Both the position numbers and the translations under genes were made by a program. From contig CAZYNH010000002.1 in the NCBI GenBank assembly GCA_964648295.1, forward strand, positions 186,001 through 250,000: DNA of 64,000 nucleotides, read 5' to 3'. Below, piece after piece: positions 34,186-43,953 of the stretch. The stretch is from UBA4055 sp964648295 (GTDB taxonomy: Bacteria > UBA4055). The notes beneath the pieces were generated by a model, which had not been told where the DNA came from, did not search any database, and worked only from the letters and a program-made list of their open reading frames with translations. Numbering within the stretch: the stretch's first letter is position 1; each line of letters opens with the position of its first letter.

Positions 34186-37100
34186 ATGCGAAAGGTTATG
34201 TGTTTACTATTTCCGGCCGTACTGATCTTATGCGGGATTCTTATTCCGGAGACGGCGCAGCGGGAGAACGGCGGTTTTTCCGACACCGGAAAGCTGATGT
34301 TCCCGCAGAACAGGGTCCACAAAGCAGGAATGCTCTGGATTAACATGACCAACACCGGTTTATTAGGCAATCCCAAAAATCTGGACGATCCCTGCACTGG
34401 AAAGACCGCGGTTTCAGGGGAATTTCCCGGAGGGTCGGGCATCAGCTACCTTTTCTCCGGCGGTCTTATGCTCGGGGGCTATCTTGATTCTGCCGCAATA
34501 AATATCGGGGGGACTGACGCGACGCTTTTTCAGGGGCCGCTTGTGACGACTGCTTACGAGGGCTGGACGGGGGCGGCAGGATCCGGCGATATGCCAATGG
34601 AGTGCTGGCCGGCGGCTTTCGAAAGCGATCCGGACGGTACTTTTCTCGGAAATATGACCGAGACATCCAATGTTCCCGGTAATATAAACTGTCTTTTCGA
34701 AAATGTCTACGATCCGGCAGCTATGGCTGAGGAGCAGTTCAATATAAATTTCACGGATAAGTTAGTGCAGAGGACACCTTATACGGGGATGGATGATTAC
34801 GATAAGAGAGACCATATCCCGCTCGGTATCGAGGTCAGTCAGAAAAGTTATGCATGGTCATTTGATTATGCAAAGAAGTTCATCATAACCGATTATACCA
34901 TATACAACAGGAACGCGGTAAACAAGGATATATACGATTTCTTCATCGGACTTTACATGGATTGCGATGTCGGTATAACATCCGGTATCTGGAATTATTG
35001 TCACTCCGACGACATCTGCGGATTTATCGAGAAATGGGATGATTATATTGACCCGGCGACCGGAGAAGTGAAGACAGTGGAGCTGAATGCTGCCTGGGTG
35101 GCGGATAATGACGGGAGAGGTTATACAGGTTCGGAGTGGTATACTGCAGGCGGTGAACCGGGGGCCGGAACCCCGCTTGACGGAGGTACCGGTGTGGCGA
35201 TGGTCAAAGTCCTCAGAACGCCTAATCCTGATATGCAGTTTTCATATAATGTATATATAGCCAATTCCGACGACGAAAGCATGGACTGGGGACCGAGATG
35301 GCAGACAGGACTGCACTCGGAATGGGAGTACGACCTTTCCGTTAAACAGAAAGGTTACGATGATACGAATTATGACAGTCTGACAGTCAGCTCAAATTAC
35401 GGCACCGACCCGCTTTCGGGCGGAAGGACAGAAGGAAGGCCTATCGGTGACAGAGGGAAATACATGGTAATGAGCAACGGCGAGTTCGATTACGGTTTCA
35501 CTGCGGTCAGAGAAGTATATCTCGGCATGGACACTCAGTATGACGGAACCCCTATCCCTCAGGCTGACAAATGGCAGAGATGGACGACGGACGCAGAAGC
35601 CGGTCAGCCGGGATTCGGAGAAATCCCGGACGGTACTGTTGAAACCCTGAACGATATCGCGAACGGAGCGGATATCAGATATATGCTTTCTTTCGGTCCG
35701 TTGGGAACTAAGACGACATGCGATCTTGCGGCCGACACCGATATGGACGGAACCCCTGATTCTGTAATAAAAAACAAACCTGCCTGGAAGTTCGCGCACG
35801 GTGATTCCCTTAAGTTTACTATAGCCTTCATAGTCAGTGAGAATTTCCACACTTCATTAGATCAGGATCCCAATTACAGGGATAATACCGCAGTCGATCT
35901 GACAGACGGACTTAATGTAACCCTTTATAAGGATGGATGGTATGATGCCTTAAATAACCTGAAATGGGTTCAGAATATTTATGATACTCCGATGCATGAT
36001 ACACAGGTGACACTAAACGGGGTTACAAAGGGCGACGGCTGGTACGGCGAGGACATCGGTGCAGACGGATTATTCTCGGGTGACCCTGTGGGAGGGACAT
36101 GCTGGTGGACAGATTCGTATTACAGCGGACCGGACGAAGGCGAAGGCGACATGGAACTGACGAATTTCACTTCGACGCTAACGGATATTTACGGGCACTC
36201 GGCTGCGAACGAAGATGAACTGCTGCCGTACGGAAGAGAGACCGCAGGCGGGATATACGGAACGACCGCTGAGTACGGCTACATGGTGAAAGATCCCGTG
36301 ACAGGCCTGTTAATAAGGTACGGGTACGGCAACGGGAAGCTCGATCGGGGCGACGGCGTACCTGATTTCTCGTGCCCTCCTCCGCCTCCGTCCCCAAAGA
36401 TCAGTGTTCGTTTCGACAACGGTGACGTGGTGATAGAGTGGCAGTCGCACGAGCTCTATGATCTTCCCGGAGGTATGAAGTCGTACTCGGGACCTGAACA
36501 CTTCACAGATACTTTCAGCAGGATCAGGGACTTCGAATCATATACGGTCAAGATTTCGCCGAACTCGAATTACAATAATTTTATAGACCTGCTGACGGTG
36601 GATAAAGTAAACTGGGCATTCAGGAATGTCGCGTCCCCGGACGAATACGCAGGTATCCCAACTGAAGTTCCGGCTGACACAGATATTTTAGTCATGGACG
36701 GAAAGATATGGGTACAGGAACCGTACGGGAACAACAGGTCGCTGTTGCAGAACTGGACTGCTGAAGGCATCTACGAATACACAGCGTCAAGCGACAGCGT
36801 GGATTACAACGGAGGCTTTCTAAATATCGCAAGATATAAGTTCAGGCTTCTTAACAAATACCTTTCAGGCATATCATACGTGTCTGTCGTATCTTCGGAC
36901 TTCGGGTATCCTGAATACGGCGTTCCGCCTTCAACATCGTCTATCGCAATGAACATGAAAAAGATATCCCCCGAGCCTGAGGATGGAACTTTGCCATACA
37001 CTACGGAGCTTTTCCAGAACTATCCTAATCCTTTTAATCCCGAGACGAACATAATTTTTTCGCTCGCGAGCGACTGCCGTGCCAAAATTGAACTTTACAA

Positions 37101-37260
37101 CGCGGCCGGGCAAAAGATAATGAACCTTTTGGACAAAGAGATGAGATCAGGATATCATACATTGAAATTTAAAGCGGATGATCTTATAAGCGGCATCTAT
37201 TTTTATAAGCTCAAGACCCCGGGAAAAGAGGTCGCGAAAAAAATGCTAATGGTGAAGTAG
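34186..37260 (+). CDS. large secreted protein with T9SS type A sorting domain
   Basis: 1024 residues with a strong AGGAGG ribosome site. A signal peptide of about 24 residues (RKVMCLLFPAVLILCGILI) is present. Residues ~30-760 form an uncharacterised extracellular region rich in Gly, Asp and aromatic residues, with dense acidic loops. A beta-sandwich segment follows (KISVRFDNGDVVIEWQS). The last ~85 residues carry LFQNYPNPFNPETNIIFSLA and end KKMLMVK, the T9SS sorting domain. It is followed after 9 bases by a lipoprotein gene, so the pair may act together at the surface. No enzyme family is recognised. Confidence 0.85.
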   Translation: MRKVMCLLFPAVLILCGILIPETAQRENGGFSDTGKLMFPQNRVHKAGMLWINMTNTGLLGNPKNLDDPCTGKTAVSGEFPGGSGISYLFSGGLMLGGYLDSAAINIGGTDATLFQGPLVTTAYEGWTGAAGSGDMPMECWPAAFESDPDGTFLGNMTETSNVPGNINCLFENVYDPAAMAEEQFNINFTDKLVQRTPYTGMDDYDKRDHIPLGIEVSQKSYAWSFDYAKKFIITDYTIYNRNAVNKDIYDFFIGLYMDCDVGITSGIWNYCHSDDICGFIEKWDDYIDPATGEVKTVELNAAWVADNDGRGYTGSEWYTAGGEPGAGTPLDGGTGVAMVKVLRTPNPDMQFSYNVYIANSDDESMDWGPRWQTGLHSEWEYDLSVKQKGYDDTNYDSLTVSSNYGTDPLSGGRTEGRPIGDRGKYMVMSNGEFDYGFTAVREVYLGMDTQYDGTPIPQADKWQRWTTDAEAGQPGFGEIPDGTVETLNDIANGADIRYMLSFGPLGTKTTCDLAADTDMDGTPDSVIKNKPAWKFAHGDSLKFTIAFIVSENFHTSLDQDPNYRDNTAVDLTDGLNVTLYKDGWYDALNNLKWVQNIYDTPMHDTQVTLNGVTKGDGWYGEDIGADGLFSGDPVGGTCWWTDSYYSGPDEGEGDMELTNFTSTLTDIYGHSAANEDELLPYGRETAGGIYGTTAEYGYMVKDPVTGLLIRYGYGNGKLDRGDGVPDFSCPPPPPSPKISVRFDNGDVVIEWQSHELYDLPGGMKSYSGPEHFTDTFSRIRDFESYTVKISPNSNYNNFIDLLTVDKVNWAFRNVASPDEYAGIPTEVPADTDILVMDGKIWVQEPYGNNRSLLQNWTAEGIYEYTASSDSVDYNGGFLNIARYKFRLLNKYLSGISYVSVVSSDFGYPEYGVPPSTSSIAMNMKKISPEPEDGTLPYTTELFQNYPNPFNPETNIIFSLASDCRAKIELYNAAGQKIMNLLDKEMRSGYHTLKFKADDLISGIYFYKLKTPGKEVAKKMLMVK

Positions 37261-37269
37261 GAGATAAAA

Positions 37270-39684
37270 ATGAAAGTGAAAGCAATTATTTACACATCCG
37301 TCTTGTTACTTACTATTTTCACATTTTCTTCGTGTTCGGACGACGGCAGTCCGCTCAAGCCTGAACCGAAGATAAGAGTGATCTCTCCGAACGGCGGTGA
37401 AGTCTGGAACAGGGGCGGGCAGAGACCTGTTGTCTGGGAAAACGATGTAGGCGGTGATGTTTGCATAGAACTTCTGAAATCGGGCGAACTTTATATTACA
37501 CTGGCGGATACTGTGTCCGGGATGAAAGGCGAATTCTTGTGGGATATGCCTAAAGATATGCCTGTATCAGGCGATTATTCAATTAGAATCATATCAATCC
37601 CGGATCCGGGCGAAAAAGATGAGAGCGACGGTTATTTCAGAACAGGATGGCCGCTTTTGTCTATATACGATCCGCCAAATGACATAGCCGGTGGTGAAAT
37701 TAATGTGCAGTGGTATGGCAACAGCAACGATTCAACCGACCTTACCTATTACTACTGTATAACTACCGATACGCTTATGGCCGACAGTGAAGCCGTTTCG
37801 GTACTGAGCCCGGTTTTGTGGAGAACCACCAGTAATAATTATGCGGGTGTGTCCTTTCCTGTACTCCCTCTAAACAGCTCGCAGCTTTTCACGGACAGCA
37901 CCGCATATACTTCCGGCGAACTGACAATAACTGTCAGAGTGGTTTTCTCAAGATTCTTCCTCTACGCCAGGGACGCTTACGGAGCTGTGTCTCCGGTAGT
38001 ATCGAAGGTTTTCGGCAGGATGAACAATCCGCCTTTTCCACCGACAGCGGTATCTTATAAGCTGGGGATAAAAGACTCGGGTATCTGGACTACTGTAGGA
38101 AGCGATTCAACTTTATTAATACTCCCCAAACCGAGTACAGGATGGGACCCCATAGATTTCAAGTGGAAAAGCATTGATCCTGACGGTGCGGGAGTTAAGC
38201 TCGAGTATAAATGGGAATTGTGGGAAAGAGAGAGGGTAAATAACACGGACAACATGATTTCGCTCGCCGCGTCATCTGACGGATGGAGCCCGGTAAACAC
38301 TTCTGTATCGTTCTCAGGAGAGATATGGAACCATAACAACCGGGGGCAGTACGCTTTTAAGATATTCGTACGCGATGACGCGCTGGAAGAAGCCCGGAGC
38401 TGCGCAACGATAAATTTTGAAGTATTCCCCCCCTCTTTTGAAAAAGGAATTCTTCTTATTGACGATACAGATCCGGCACTCTATAACTCCCAACTGAGCG
38501 GAGGTATCTATATGGGAAATCCGGCGGCTTCTTCAGTGACGGCACATTATGAAGAAATTTTAAGACATTCCGGGTATTTACCTGAAAATGAAGCGCCTGA
38601 TTCACTGTCTTTGTTCAGGATCACGAAATTTGAGAAAAGTGTTGTTTTAGCCGGCTGGGATTATATTTATTACGATGATGACGATGATCCTTCCACGCCG
38701 GAAGTGATAGTTGATTCTGTAGCGATATACAGAGGAGTATATAAGCCGGACCTTCAGGAATTGGTTCAATACCGTCTCGTGATAATCGCATCTGACGACA
38801 GAGGAAATCTTAAAGGAGTGGATTTTAGCGGAGAACCGCCATATAAAGGTTATAACAGAATTCTTTCTCAATATCTTGATGTAGGCGGGAAAAATTTCGT
38901 TCTGGGACCTTCTGTTCTGATGGGGAAATGTTACTCAAGTCCCGATCAGATACCCATAAATAAATATCTCGATCCTTTTATGGTCGTGTTTGACGGTTAT
39001 ATTCCTTCCGCACAGGGATTTGATAGCACTACAGAGTTGTTCTTCAACAAATATTTCGGAATATCCTCAATGATTTTTCCGGAACAGAAGACATATTATA
39101 CTGCCAACAGCGCTTTACAGCTGTGCTCAGATCATTATATGACCGACAATTATGATTTTATCGGGTCGACGGTTTATGAGCATATAACTGACCCGATGAT
39201 CAAACCTCTGAGAGTGGACAGTACACAGGTAAGGCTTGCATGGTGGGACCGTACTGTCGGAACCAGGATACAGAAGCTTGCGCTGAAAGACAGGGGAACC
39301 GTATTTACGGGGATTCCGACTTTCGAGCTATGCAAAGGCGAATCTGTTTACAGATATCAGTCCATATACGACCTGCCTTTAAAAGACGAAAACTATTCTT
39401 ATGAGGTCAATGGAGCGGATACCCTGAAACATTTTTTATGGAATTGGGACTATGTGAAAGATTCCTTAACTGTAATCGGCGGACAGCCGGTTCCGGTCCT
39501 CCGCAGATCCGGAACTGTGGCCGGCAGGTATGCCGAAGAGAACGGTTTATACAGAACGGCTTTCTTTGGTCTGCCTGTTTATTTTATGGACAACACGGAT
39601 AATCAGGTCAGCGATATGTTCAAAACGATGATCGAATGGTTCGATCTGTCAAAAGATCCCGCTGACGGCTGGAAGAAAAAATAG
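37270..39684 (+). CDS. exported lipoprotein with SPNGGE Ig-like domain
   Basis: 804 residues. The signal peptide ends in lipobox TFSSC, so Cys22 or thereabouts should be lipidated. It then has the Kre9/KNH-type Ig-like domain: VISPNGGEVWNRGGQRPVVW, ending SGDYSIRIIS. Further on are fibronectin-like segments and a region starting GILLIDDTDP seen in FCB exported proteins. There is no T9SS sorting domain, so it is likely held in the outer membrane by its lipid. It sits nine bases after the large T9SS cargo gene and probably shares its transcript. Confidence 0.82.
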   Translation: MKVKAIIYTSVLLLTIFTFSSCSDDGSPLKPEPKIRVISPNGGEVWNRGGQRPVVWENDVGGDVCIELLKSGELYITLADTVSGMKGEFLWDMPKDMPVSGDYSIRIISIPDPGEKDESDGYFRTGWPLLSIYDPPNDIAGGEINVQWYGNSNDSTDLTYYYCITTDTLMADSEAVSVLSPVLWRTTSNNYAGVSFPVLPLNSSQLFTDSTAYTSGELTITVRVVFSRFFLYARDAYGAVSPVVSKVFGRMNNPPFPPTAVSYKLGIKDSGIWTTVGSDSTLLILPKPSTGWDPIDFKWKSIDPDGAGVKLEYKWELWERERVNNTDNMISLAASSDGWSPVNTSVSFSGEIWNHNNRGQYAFKIFVRDDALEEARSCATINFEVFPPSFEKGILLIDDTDPALYNSQLSGGIYMGNPAASSVTAHYEEILRHSGYLPENEAPDSLSLFRITKFEKSVVLAGWDYIYYDDDDDPSTPEVIVDSVAIYRGVYKPDLQELVQYRLVIIASDDRGNLKGVDFSGEPPYKGYNRILSQYLDVGGKNFVLGPSVLMGKCYSSPDQIPINKYLDPFMVVFDGYIPSAQGFDSTTELFFNKYFGISSMIFPEQKTYYTANSALQLCSDHYMTDNYDFIGSTVYEHITDPMIKPLRVDSTQVRLAWWDRTVGTRIQKLALKDRGTVFTGIPTFELCKGESVYRYQSIYDLPLKDENYSYEVNGADTLKHFLWNWDYVKDSLTVIGGQPVPVLRRSGTVAGRYAEENGLYRTAFFGLPVYFMDNTDNQVSDMFKTMIEWFDLSKDPADGWKKK

Positions 39685-39694
39685 ATTTCACTAC

Positions 39695-39723
39695 TTGAAG
39701 TAATCCGATATTTTGATTAAATT
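39695..39723 (+). promoter_or_regulatory. putative promoter of the pgi operon
   Basis: TTGAAG (39695-39700), 17-base spacer, TAAATT (39718-39723); the pgi ATG lies at 39755. Confidence 0.5.
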
Positions 39724-39754
39724 CATACAGATAATTTTTCTGCGGGAGAGTTTT

Positions 39755-41398
39755 ATGCTGAAAAAGATAAATCCTGCGCATACCGCCGCGTGGGATAAGC
39801 TGATGAGGCATTATAAAGAGATCAGAAATGTTCATCTCAGGACCCTTTTTGAGGACAAAAAGAGATTTGCCAAGTTTTCTGTCAGGTATGAAGACATTCT
39901 GCTGGATTATTCAAAGAACAGGATAGATCAGACTGCCATGGAACTTCTGTTCGAGCTCGCGGACGAAGTCGGACTTTCAAAAGCGATAGCTTCGATGTTC
40001 GACGGCGATATGATAAATGAGACAGAGAACAGGGCTGTTCTGCATACGGCTTTGAGGGATTTTAAAAGCCAGCATATAAAACTGAACGGGAAAGACATTC
40101 TGCCTCAGATCCGGGCCGTGAGAGATAAGATGAGGGATTTTTCTGAATCTGTCAGAAGCGGCGAATGGAAAGGTTATACGGGCAAAAAAATAAAAGATGT
40201 CGTTAATATCGGGATCGGCGGGTCCGATCTGGGACCGTATATGGCCTGTGAAGCCTTAAAATTTTATTCCGACGGGCCTGACCTTCATTTCGTGTCGAAC
40301 GTTGACGGCACGCATATATGCGAAACTCTGAAGCGGCTCGACCCGGAAACAACGCTTTTTCTGATAGCGTCGAAGACCTTTACCACGCAGGAGACCATGA
40401 CCAACGCTCAGACGGCCCGGGACTGGTTCCTCTCGGCGACGAAGGATAAAAAGCATGTTAAAAAACATTTCGCTGCGCTTTCGACCAATGAGGAGAAGGT
40501 CAGAGATTTCGGGATCGACACGAAGAACATGTTCGAATTTTGGGATTTTGTGGGCGGCCGGTACTCGCTATGGTCGGCGATAGGCATGCCCGTCGCGCTT
40601 TCGGCCGGCTACGGCCGCTTTGAGGAGATGCTGAAAGGCGCTCACAGCATGGACACCCATTTCCGCAAGGCGCCGCTTGATAAGAACATCCCGGTGATCC
40701 TGGGCCTGCTCGGCGTCTGGTACGCCGACTTCTTCGGCGCCCCGTGCGAAATGGTGCTGCCCTACGACCAGTATCTCCACCGGTTCCCCGCCTATCTCCA
40801 GCAGCTGTCAATGGAGAGCAACGGGAAAAGTGCGGCGAGGGACGGCTCTCAGGTAAATTACCCGACCGGGCAGATACTGCTCGGCGAGCCTGGCACGAAC
40901 GGGCAGCACTCGTTCTACCAGCTCGCTCATCAGGGCACGCATCTTATTCCGTGCGACTTTCTCTGCGCGAAAGAGCCTCTTAACAAAACCGGCGACCATC
41001 ATAAGAAACTGCTGTCAAATTTTCTGGCGCAGACAGAAGCGCTGATGAACGGAAAGACAAAAGAGGAGGCGGTCGCGCAGCTCGAAAAAGCGGGAATGTC
41101 CGCGACTGAGATCAGAAAACTCTATGCGCACAAGGTCTTCCCGGGGAACCGCCCGACCAATTCAATAGTTTACGATAAGCTAACGCCGGCAACGCTGGGC
41201 AGGCTTATTGCCGTATACGAGCACAAGACATTCGTGCAGGGCGTGATCTGGAATATCTTCAGCTTCGATCAGTGGGGTGTGGAGCTTGGAAAAGAGCTGG
41301 CCTCGAAAATACTGAAGGAACTGAATGAGAAAAAAGCCGCCGCCGGACACGACTGCTCGACAGAGGGACTTTTAAAATATGTTATGAAGAGAAAATGA
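39755..41398 (+). CDS. pgi: glucose-6-phosphate isomerase
   Basis: 547 residues. The ATG at 39755 (MLKKINPAH) is preferred over one at 39713 because GGGAGA lies eight bases before it; E. coli Pgi is 549 residues. Motifs include VVNIGIGGSDLGPYMACEAL (phosphate site), VSNVDGTHI, SKTFTTQETMTNA, FWDFVGGRYSLWSAIGMP, LPYDQYLHRFPAYLQQLSME and QHSFYQLAHQGTHLIPCDF, with DQWGVELGKELA near the end. It interconverts glucose-6-phosphate and fructose-6-phosphate. A stretch from ~40540 to 40960 is much richer in GC than the gene's ends. Its stop overlaps the next start by four bases. Confidence 0.97.
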   Translation: MLKKINPAHTAAWDKLMRHYKEIRNVHLRTLFEDKKRFAKFSVRYEDILLDYSKNRIDQTAMELLFELADEVGLSKAIASMFDGDMINETENRAVLHTALRDFKSQHIKLNGKDILPQIRAVRDKMRDFSESVRSGEWKGYTGKKIKDVVNIGIGGSDLGPYMACEALKFYSDGPDLHFVSNVDGTHICETLKRLDPETTLFLIASKTFTTQETMTNAQTARDWFLSATKDKKHVKKHFAALSTNEEKVRDFGIDTKNMFEFWDFVGGRYSLWSAIGMPVALSAGYGRFEEMLKGAHSMDTHFRKAPLDKNIPVILGLLGVWYADFFGAPCEMVLPYDQYLHRFPAYLQQLSMESNGKSAARDGSQVNYPTGQILLGEPGTNGQHSFYQLAHQGTHLIPCDFLCAKEPLNKTGDHHKKLLSNFLAQTEALMNGKTKEEAVAQLEKAGMSATEIRKLYAHKVFPGNRPTNSIVYDKLTPATLGRLIAVYEHKTFVQGVIWNIFSFDQWGVELGKELASKILKELNEKKAAAGHDCSTEGLLKYVMKRK

Positions 41399-41868
41399 GA
41401 AAATTACTGCCTATACTTTTAGCCTCACTCGCTCTCCTGTTCGTGTCATGTTCGACATCTTCCGGGTTAAAAGAGGAGCCCGGGATCAGATCTGGCATTT
41501 ACGGCGGAGATCTTGAAAAATTCTTCAGAAAATATGAGAATGTACCCCACAAGTTAGGCGCCAACGGGCCTGATCATTTTGACTGCAGCGGGTTCGTGTC
41601 AAGAGCGTACAGAGAGGTTTATGGTGTCGATCTGCCCAGGACATCGAAAGCGCAGTACGGAAAAGGAAGACCGGTCAAGAGGCAGGATCTAAAATACGGC
41701 GACCTGGTTTTCTTCAACATTTACGGCGGAGGCGTGTCGCATGTGGGGATATACATGGGGAAAGACACATTTATTCACGCATCGACCAAGCTCGGGGTAA
41801 CAAAAAGCGACCTTAAAACAGATTATTACAGCTCCCGGTATGTGGGGGCAAGGAGAATACTTCAATGA
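41395..41868 (+). CDS. NlpC/P60 peptidase lipoprotein (Spr-like)
   Basis: 157 residues. The signal peptide ends LLFVSC, a lipobox, so it should be an envelope lipoprotein. The catalytic triad is visible: Cys64 in HFDCSGFVSRAYRE, His116 in VSHVGIYMGK and His128 in TFIHAST. NlpC/P60 enzymes cut the D-Glu-meso-diaminopimelate bond in peptidoglycan stem peptides. It overlaps both pgi and the GWxTD gene by four bases, which is tight coupling. Confidence 0.93.
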   Translation: MRKLLPILLASLALLFVSCSTSSGLKEEPGIRSGIYGGDLEKFFRKYENVPHKLGANGPDHFDCSGFVSRAYREVYGVDLPRTSKAQYGKGRPVKRQDLKYGDLVFFNIYGGGVSHVGIYMGKDTFIHASTKLGVTKSDLKTDYYSSRYVGARRILQ

Positions 41869-43223
41869 GACTGAAATCTATATTTACGATCATGCTGATA
41901 ACAGCGGCGATGTCCGCAAAAGAATTTTTTTATGTTGATTACTCATGTTTCAGGTCGCCTGACGACTCAAAGACAAGAACCGACATCTATGTCTCGATCC
42001 CTGTAGCCTACCTTGAGTTCGACGAGAGCCTGACCAGCGTATTTTCGATCGGCGTTAAGATATACGACGGCGGAAAACTGATAACTGAAGACAAATGGAA
42101 GCAGAAATACACACTCGCTTCGGCAGGGGATAAATATTCGGGAACCGAGATCCCTGTAATGTCTAAGCTCGAGCTCCCGCCCGGGTACTACAGGCTCGCT
42201 GTCGAGGTAGAGGACCTGAACGCCGGAAAAATTGTCGATACGCTTGAAGTTCCGCAGGATTCCAAGATGTTCATGGTGGCCGGATTTTCGGAAAAATTTT
42301 CGCTTTCCACAGTTCAGCTGGCCTCAAGAATAATTACCGGCAGCACGGATGACAGTTCGGAGTTCTTCAGGCAGGGTGTGATAATACTTCCGAATGCCAG
42401 CAAGATATTCGGTACAACAAGGCCGTTCATTTATTTTTACTCAGAGGTTTACGGGCTAAAACAGGCCGATGAGATAGAATATTCCTGGAGTATAGTTTCA
42501 TCCGAATCGGGCGAGGTGAGGAAGGGTGAAGTCCAGAAGAAAACATCCCCGGGAACATCTCTCGTGCTCGCGGACAGGATATCTGTGCCTGTTCTTAAGA
42601 CAGGTTCGTATGAGCTTGTGCTGTCTGTGACGAACAAAACCGCCGGTAAGGCTATTGAGGGCAGGAATAATTTCTATATGTACAGGAAGATCGATTTCGT
42701 TAAGGAGAAGTACAGGCTGCCGGAAGGGCTTTCGACGGTTCAGAAAGATTCGATTGAGCTCGATATTATGAAGGATGACGAGATAGCTGAAGAATTCGAT
42801 CAGGTCTATTCCACTCTGGACAAGGCTGATCAGGAAAGGTATTCGGGACTTATCACGGCCGGGAAAAGAGAATTTCTCAAAAAATACTGGACGGAAAAAG
42901 AGAAAAAGCAGAAGAACGCTAGGGAGAATTTCAAACTGCTTCTCCAGAAGATTTCGGCCGAATTTTCCTCAAAGAAGACGGAAGGATGGAAAACAGACAG
43001 GGGAAGGGTTTATCTGAAGATGGGCCCGCCTAACAAAAGGGATATTGAGACATACAATAATGAAGTTCAGGATCATGAGGTGTGGAATTATTTTACCGGA
43101 GGTTATACTTTTGTGTTCTCCGACACTCACGGCCTGGGTGATTTCAAGCTTATCCACTCCGATTATCCGGGAGAGAAGAACGATCCGAACTGGCGGAATA
43201 AAATAAAGAAGAGCAAATTTTAA
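41865..43223 (+). CDS. GWxTD-domain exported protein
   Basis: 452 residues. An N-terminal hydrophobic signal (KSIFTIMLITAAMSAKEFF) is present. Residues 20-275 look like beta-sandwich material, and then a helical, charged stretch (KKYWTEKEKKQKNARENFKL) leads to the GWxTD motif EGWKTDRGRVYLKMGPPNKR at residue 374-378 and WNYFTGGYTFVFSD. GWxTD domains are common in exported proteins of FCB and Acidobacteriota; their function is not established. Context with an NlpC/P60 lipoprotein suggests the periplasm or envelope. Confidence 0.85.
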   Translation: MRLKSIFTIMLITAAMSAKEFFYVDYSCFRSPDDSKTRTDIYVSIPVAYLEFDESLTSVFSIGVKIYDGGKLITEDKWKQKYTLASAGDKYSGTEIPVMSKLELPPGYYRLAVEVEDLNAGKIVDTLEVPQDSKMFMVAGFSEKFSLSTVQLASRIITGSTDDSSEFFRQGVIILPNASKIFGTTRPFIYFYSEVYGLKQADEIEYSWSIVSSESGEVRKGEVQKKTSPGTSLVLADRISVPVLKTGSYELVLSVTNKTAGKAIEGRNNFYMYRKIDFVKEKYRLPEGLSTVQKDSIELDIMKDDEIAEEFDQVYSTLDKADQERYSGLITAGKREFLKKYWTEKEKKQKNARENFKLLLQKISAEFSSKKTEGWKTDRGRVYLKMGPPNKRDIETYNNEVQDHEVWNYFTGGYTFVFSDTHGLGDFKLIHSDYPGEKNDPNWRNKIKKSKF

Positions 43224-43730
43224 TTGATAGTAGACGGGTTCGAGATAGAGATAGTCAGGTCGAAGGCGAGAAAAAGGACTATTCAGGCCAGGCTCGTTTC
43301 CGATAAAAAGATAAGGGTGCTCGCGCCTCATTCCGCCACGAACGAGTTTATTGATTCGTTCATACAGAAGACAATAAAAAAATTCTCGAAACACAAGGCG
43401 GAAGAGGCCGTTTCCGACGGATCGCTTTACGCCCGCGCGATCATGCTCAGGGACAAATTTATTCCCGAAGCGCCGAATTTTTCAATAACCTATTCGAACA
43501 GGCTCAAGAGCAGCTGGGGCAAGTGCTACTATACCCGGCGCGAGATAATAATAAATCCCGTGCTGGCCGCGTTTCCCCGATGGGTGTCCGACATGGTCAT
43601 CATACACGAGATCGCTCACCTCATCTACCCTAACCACGGAAAACAGTTCCGCGAACTCATCAGCCGCTACAGGCTCAAAGAGCGCGCGACAGGCTACCTC
43701 ATCGCCAAAGGGCTGAGGTCGGACGAGTAA
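43224..43730 (+). CDS. YgjP-like (DUF45) metallopeptidase domain protein
   Basis: 168 residues, TTG start directly after the previous stop and without a clear ribosome site. The zinc-binding motif is HEIAH in MVIIHEIAHLIYPNHGKQF, with His128, Glu129, His132 and a likely third ligand His138. Earlier pieces SSWGKCYYTRREIIINPVL match the YgjP family. The family is predicted to be a cytosolic zinc metallopeptidase; substrates are unknown. The 3' end is richer in GC than the flanks. Confidence 0.87.
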   Translation: MIVDGFEIEIVRSKARKRTIQARLVSDKKIRVLAPHSATNEFIDSFIQKTIKKFSKHKAEEAVSDGSLYARAIMLRDKFIPEAPNFSITYSNRLKSSWGKCYYTRREIIINPVLAAFPRWVSDMVIIHEIAHLIYPNHGKQFRELISRYRLKERATGYLIAKGLRSDE

Positions 43731-43857
43731 AAAGAAAGGGAGAAAAAAAGCCGTTGAGGCAGTAAACTTCACATTCAAATTCAGAAACTCGCTGTCAAAA
43801 CACAGATTCACCTTCTAGGAACACCCATACTCCTCATACACTCAATCTTCAACATAA

Positions 43858-43885
43858 AGTCCCGTAAAATTCCGGGGCTTTTTTA
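43858..43885 (+). terminator. Rho-independent terminator after the pgi operon
   Basis: Stem AGTCCCG (43858-43864) with CGGGGCT (43873-43879), one G-T pair, and a TTTTTT tail. It sits 128 bases after the stop; the bases between show no gene. Confidence 0.75.
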
Positions 43886-43899
43886 ATTATTTGTTTTGT

Positions 43900-43928
43900 T
43901 TGATTTAATATGATAAATTTCGTATATT
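43900..43928 (+). promoter_or_regulatory. promoter of the nucleotidyltransferase pair
   Basis: TTGATT (43900-43905), 17-base spacer, TATATT (43923-43928), just after a terminator and 25 bases before the ATG at 43954. Confidence 0.65.
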
Positions 43929-43953
43929 TATTTATCCAAACAAGGCTGTAATC

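Noticed and set aside
37270..39684. T9SS sorting domain on the 804-residue lipoprotein
   Set aside because: The C-terminus ends PADGWKKK with no NYPNPFNP element.
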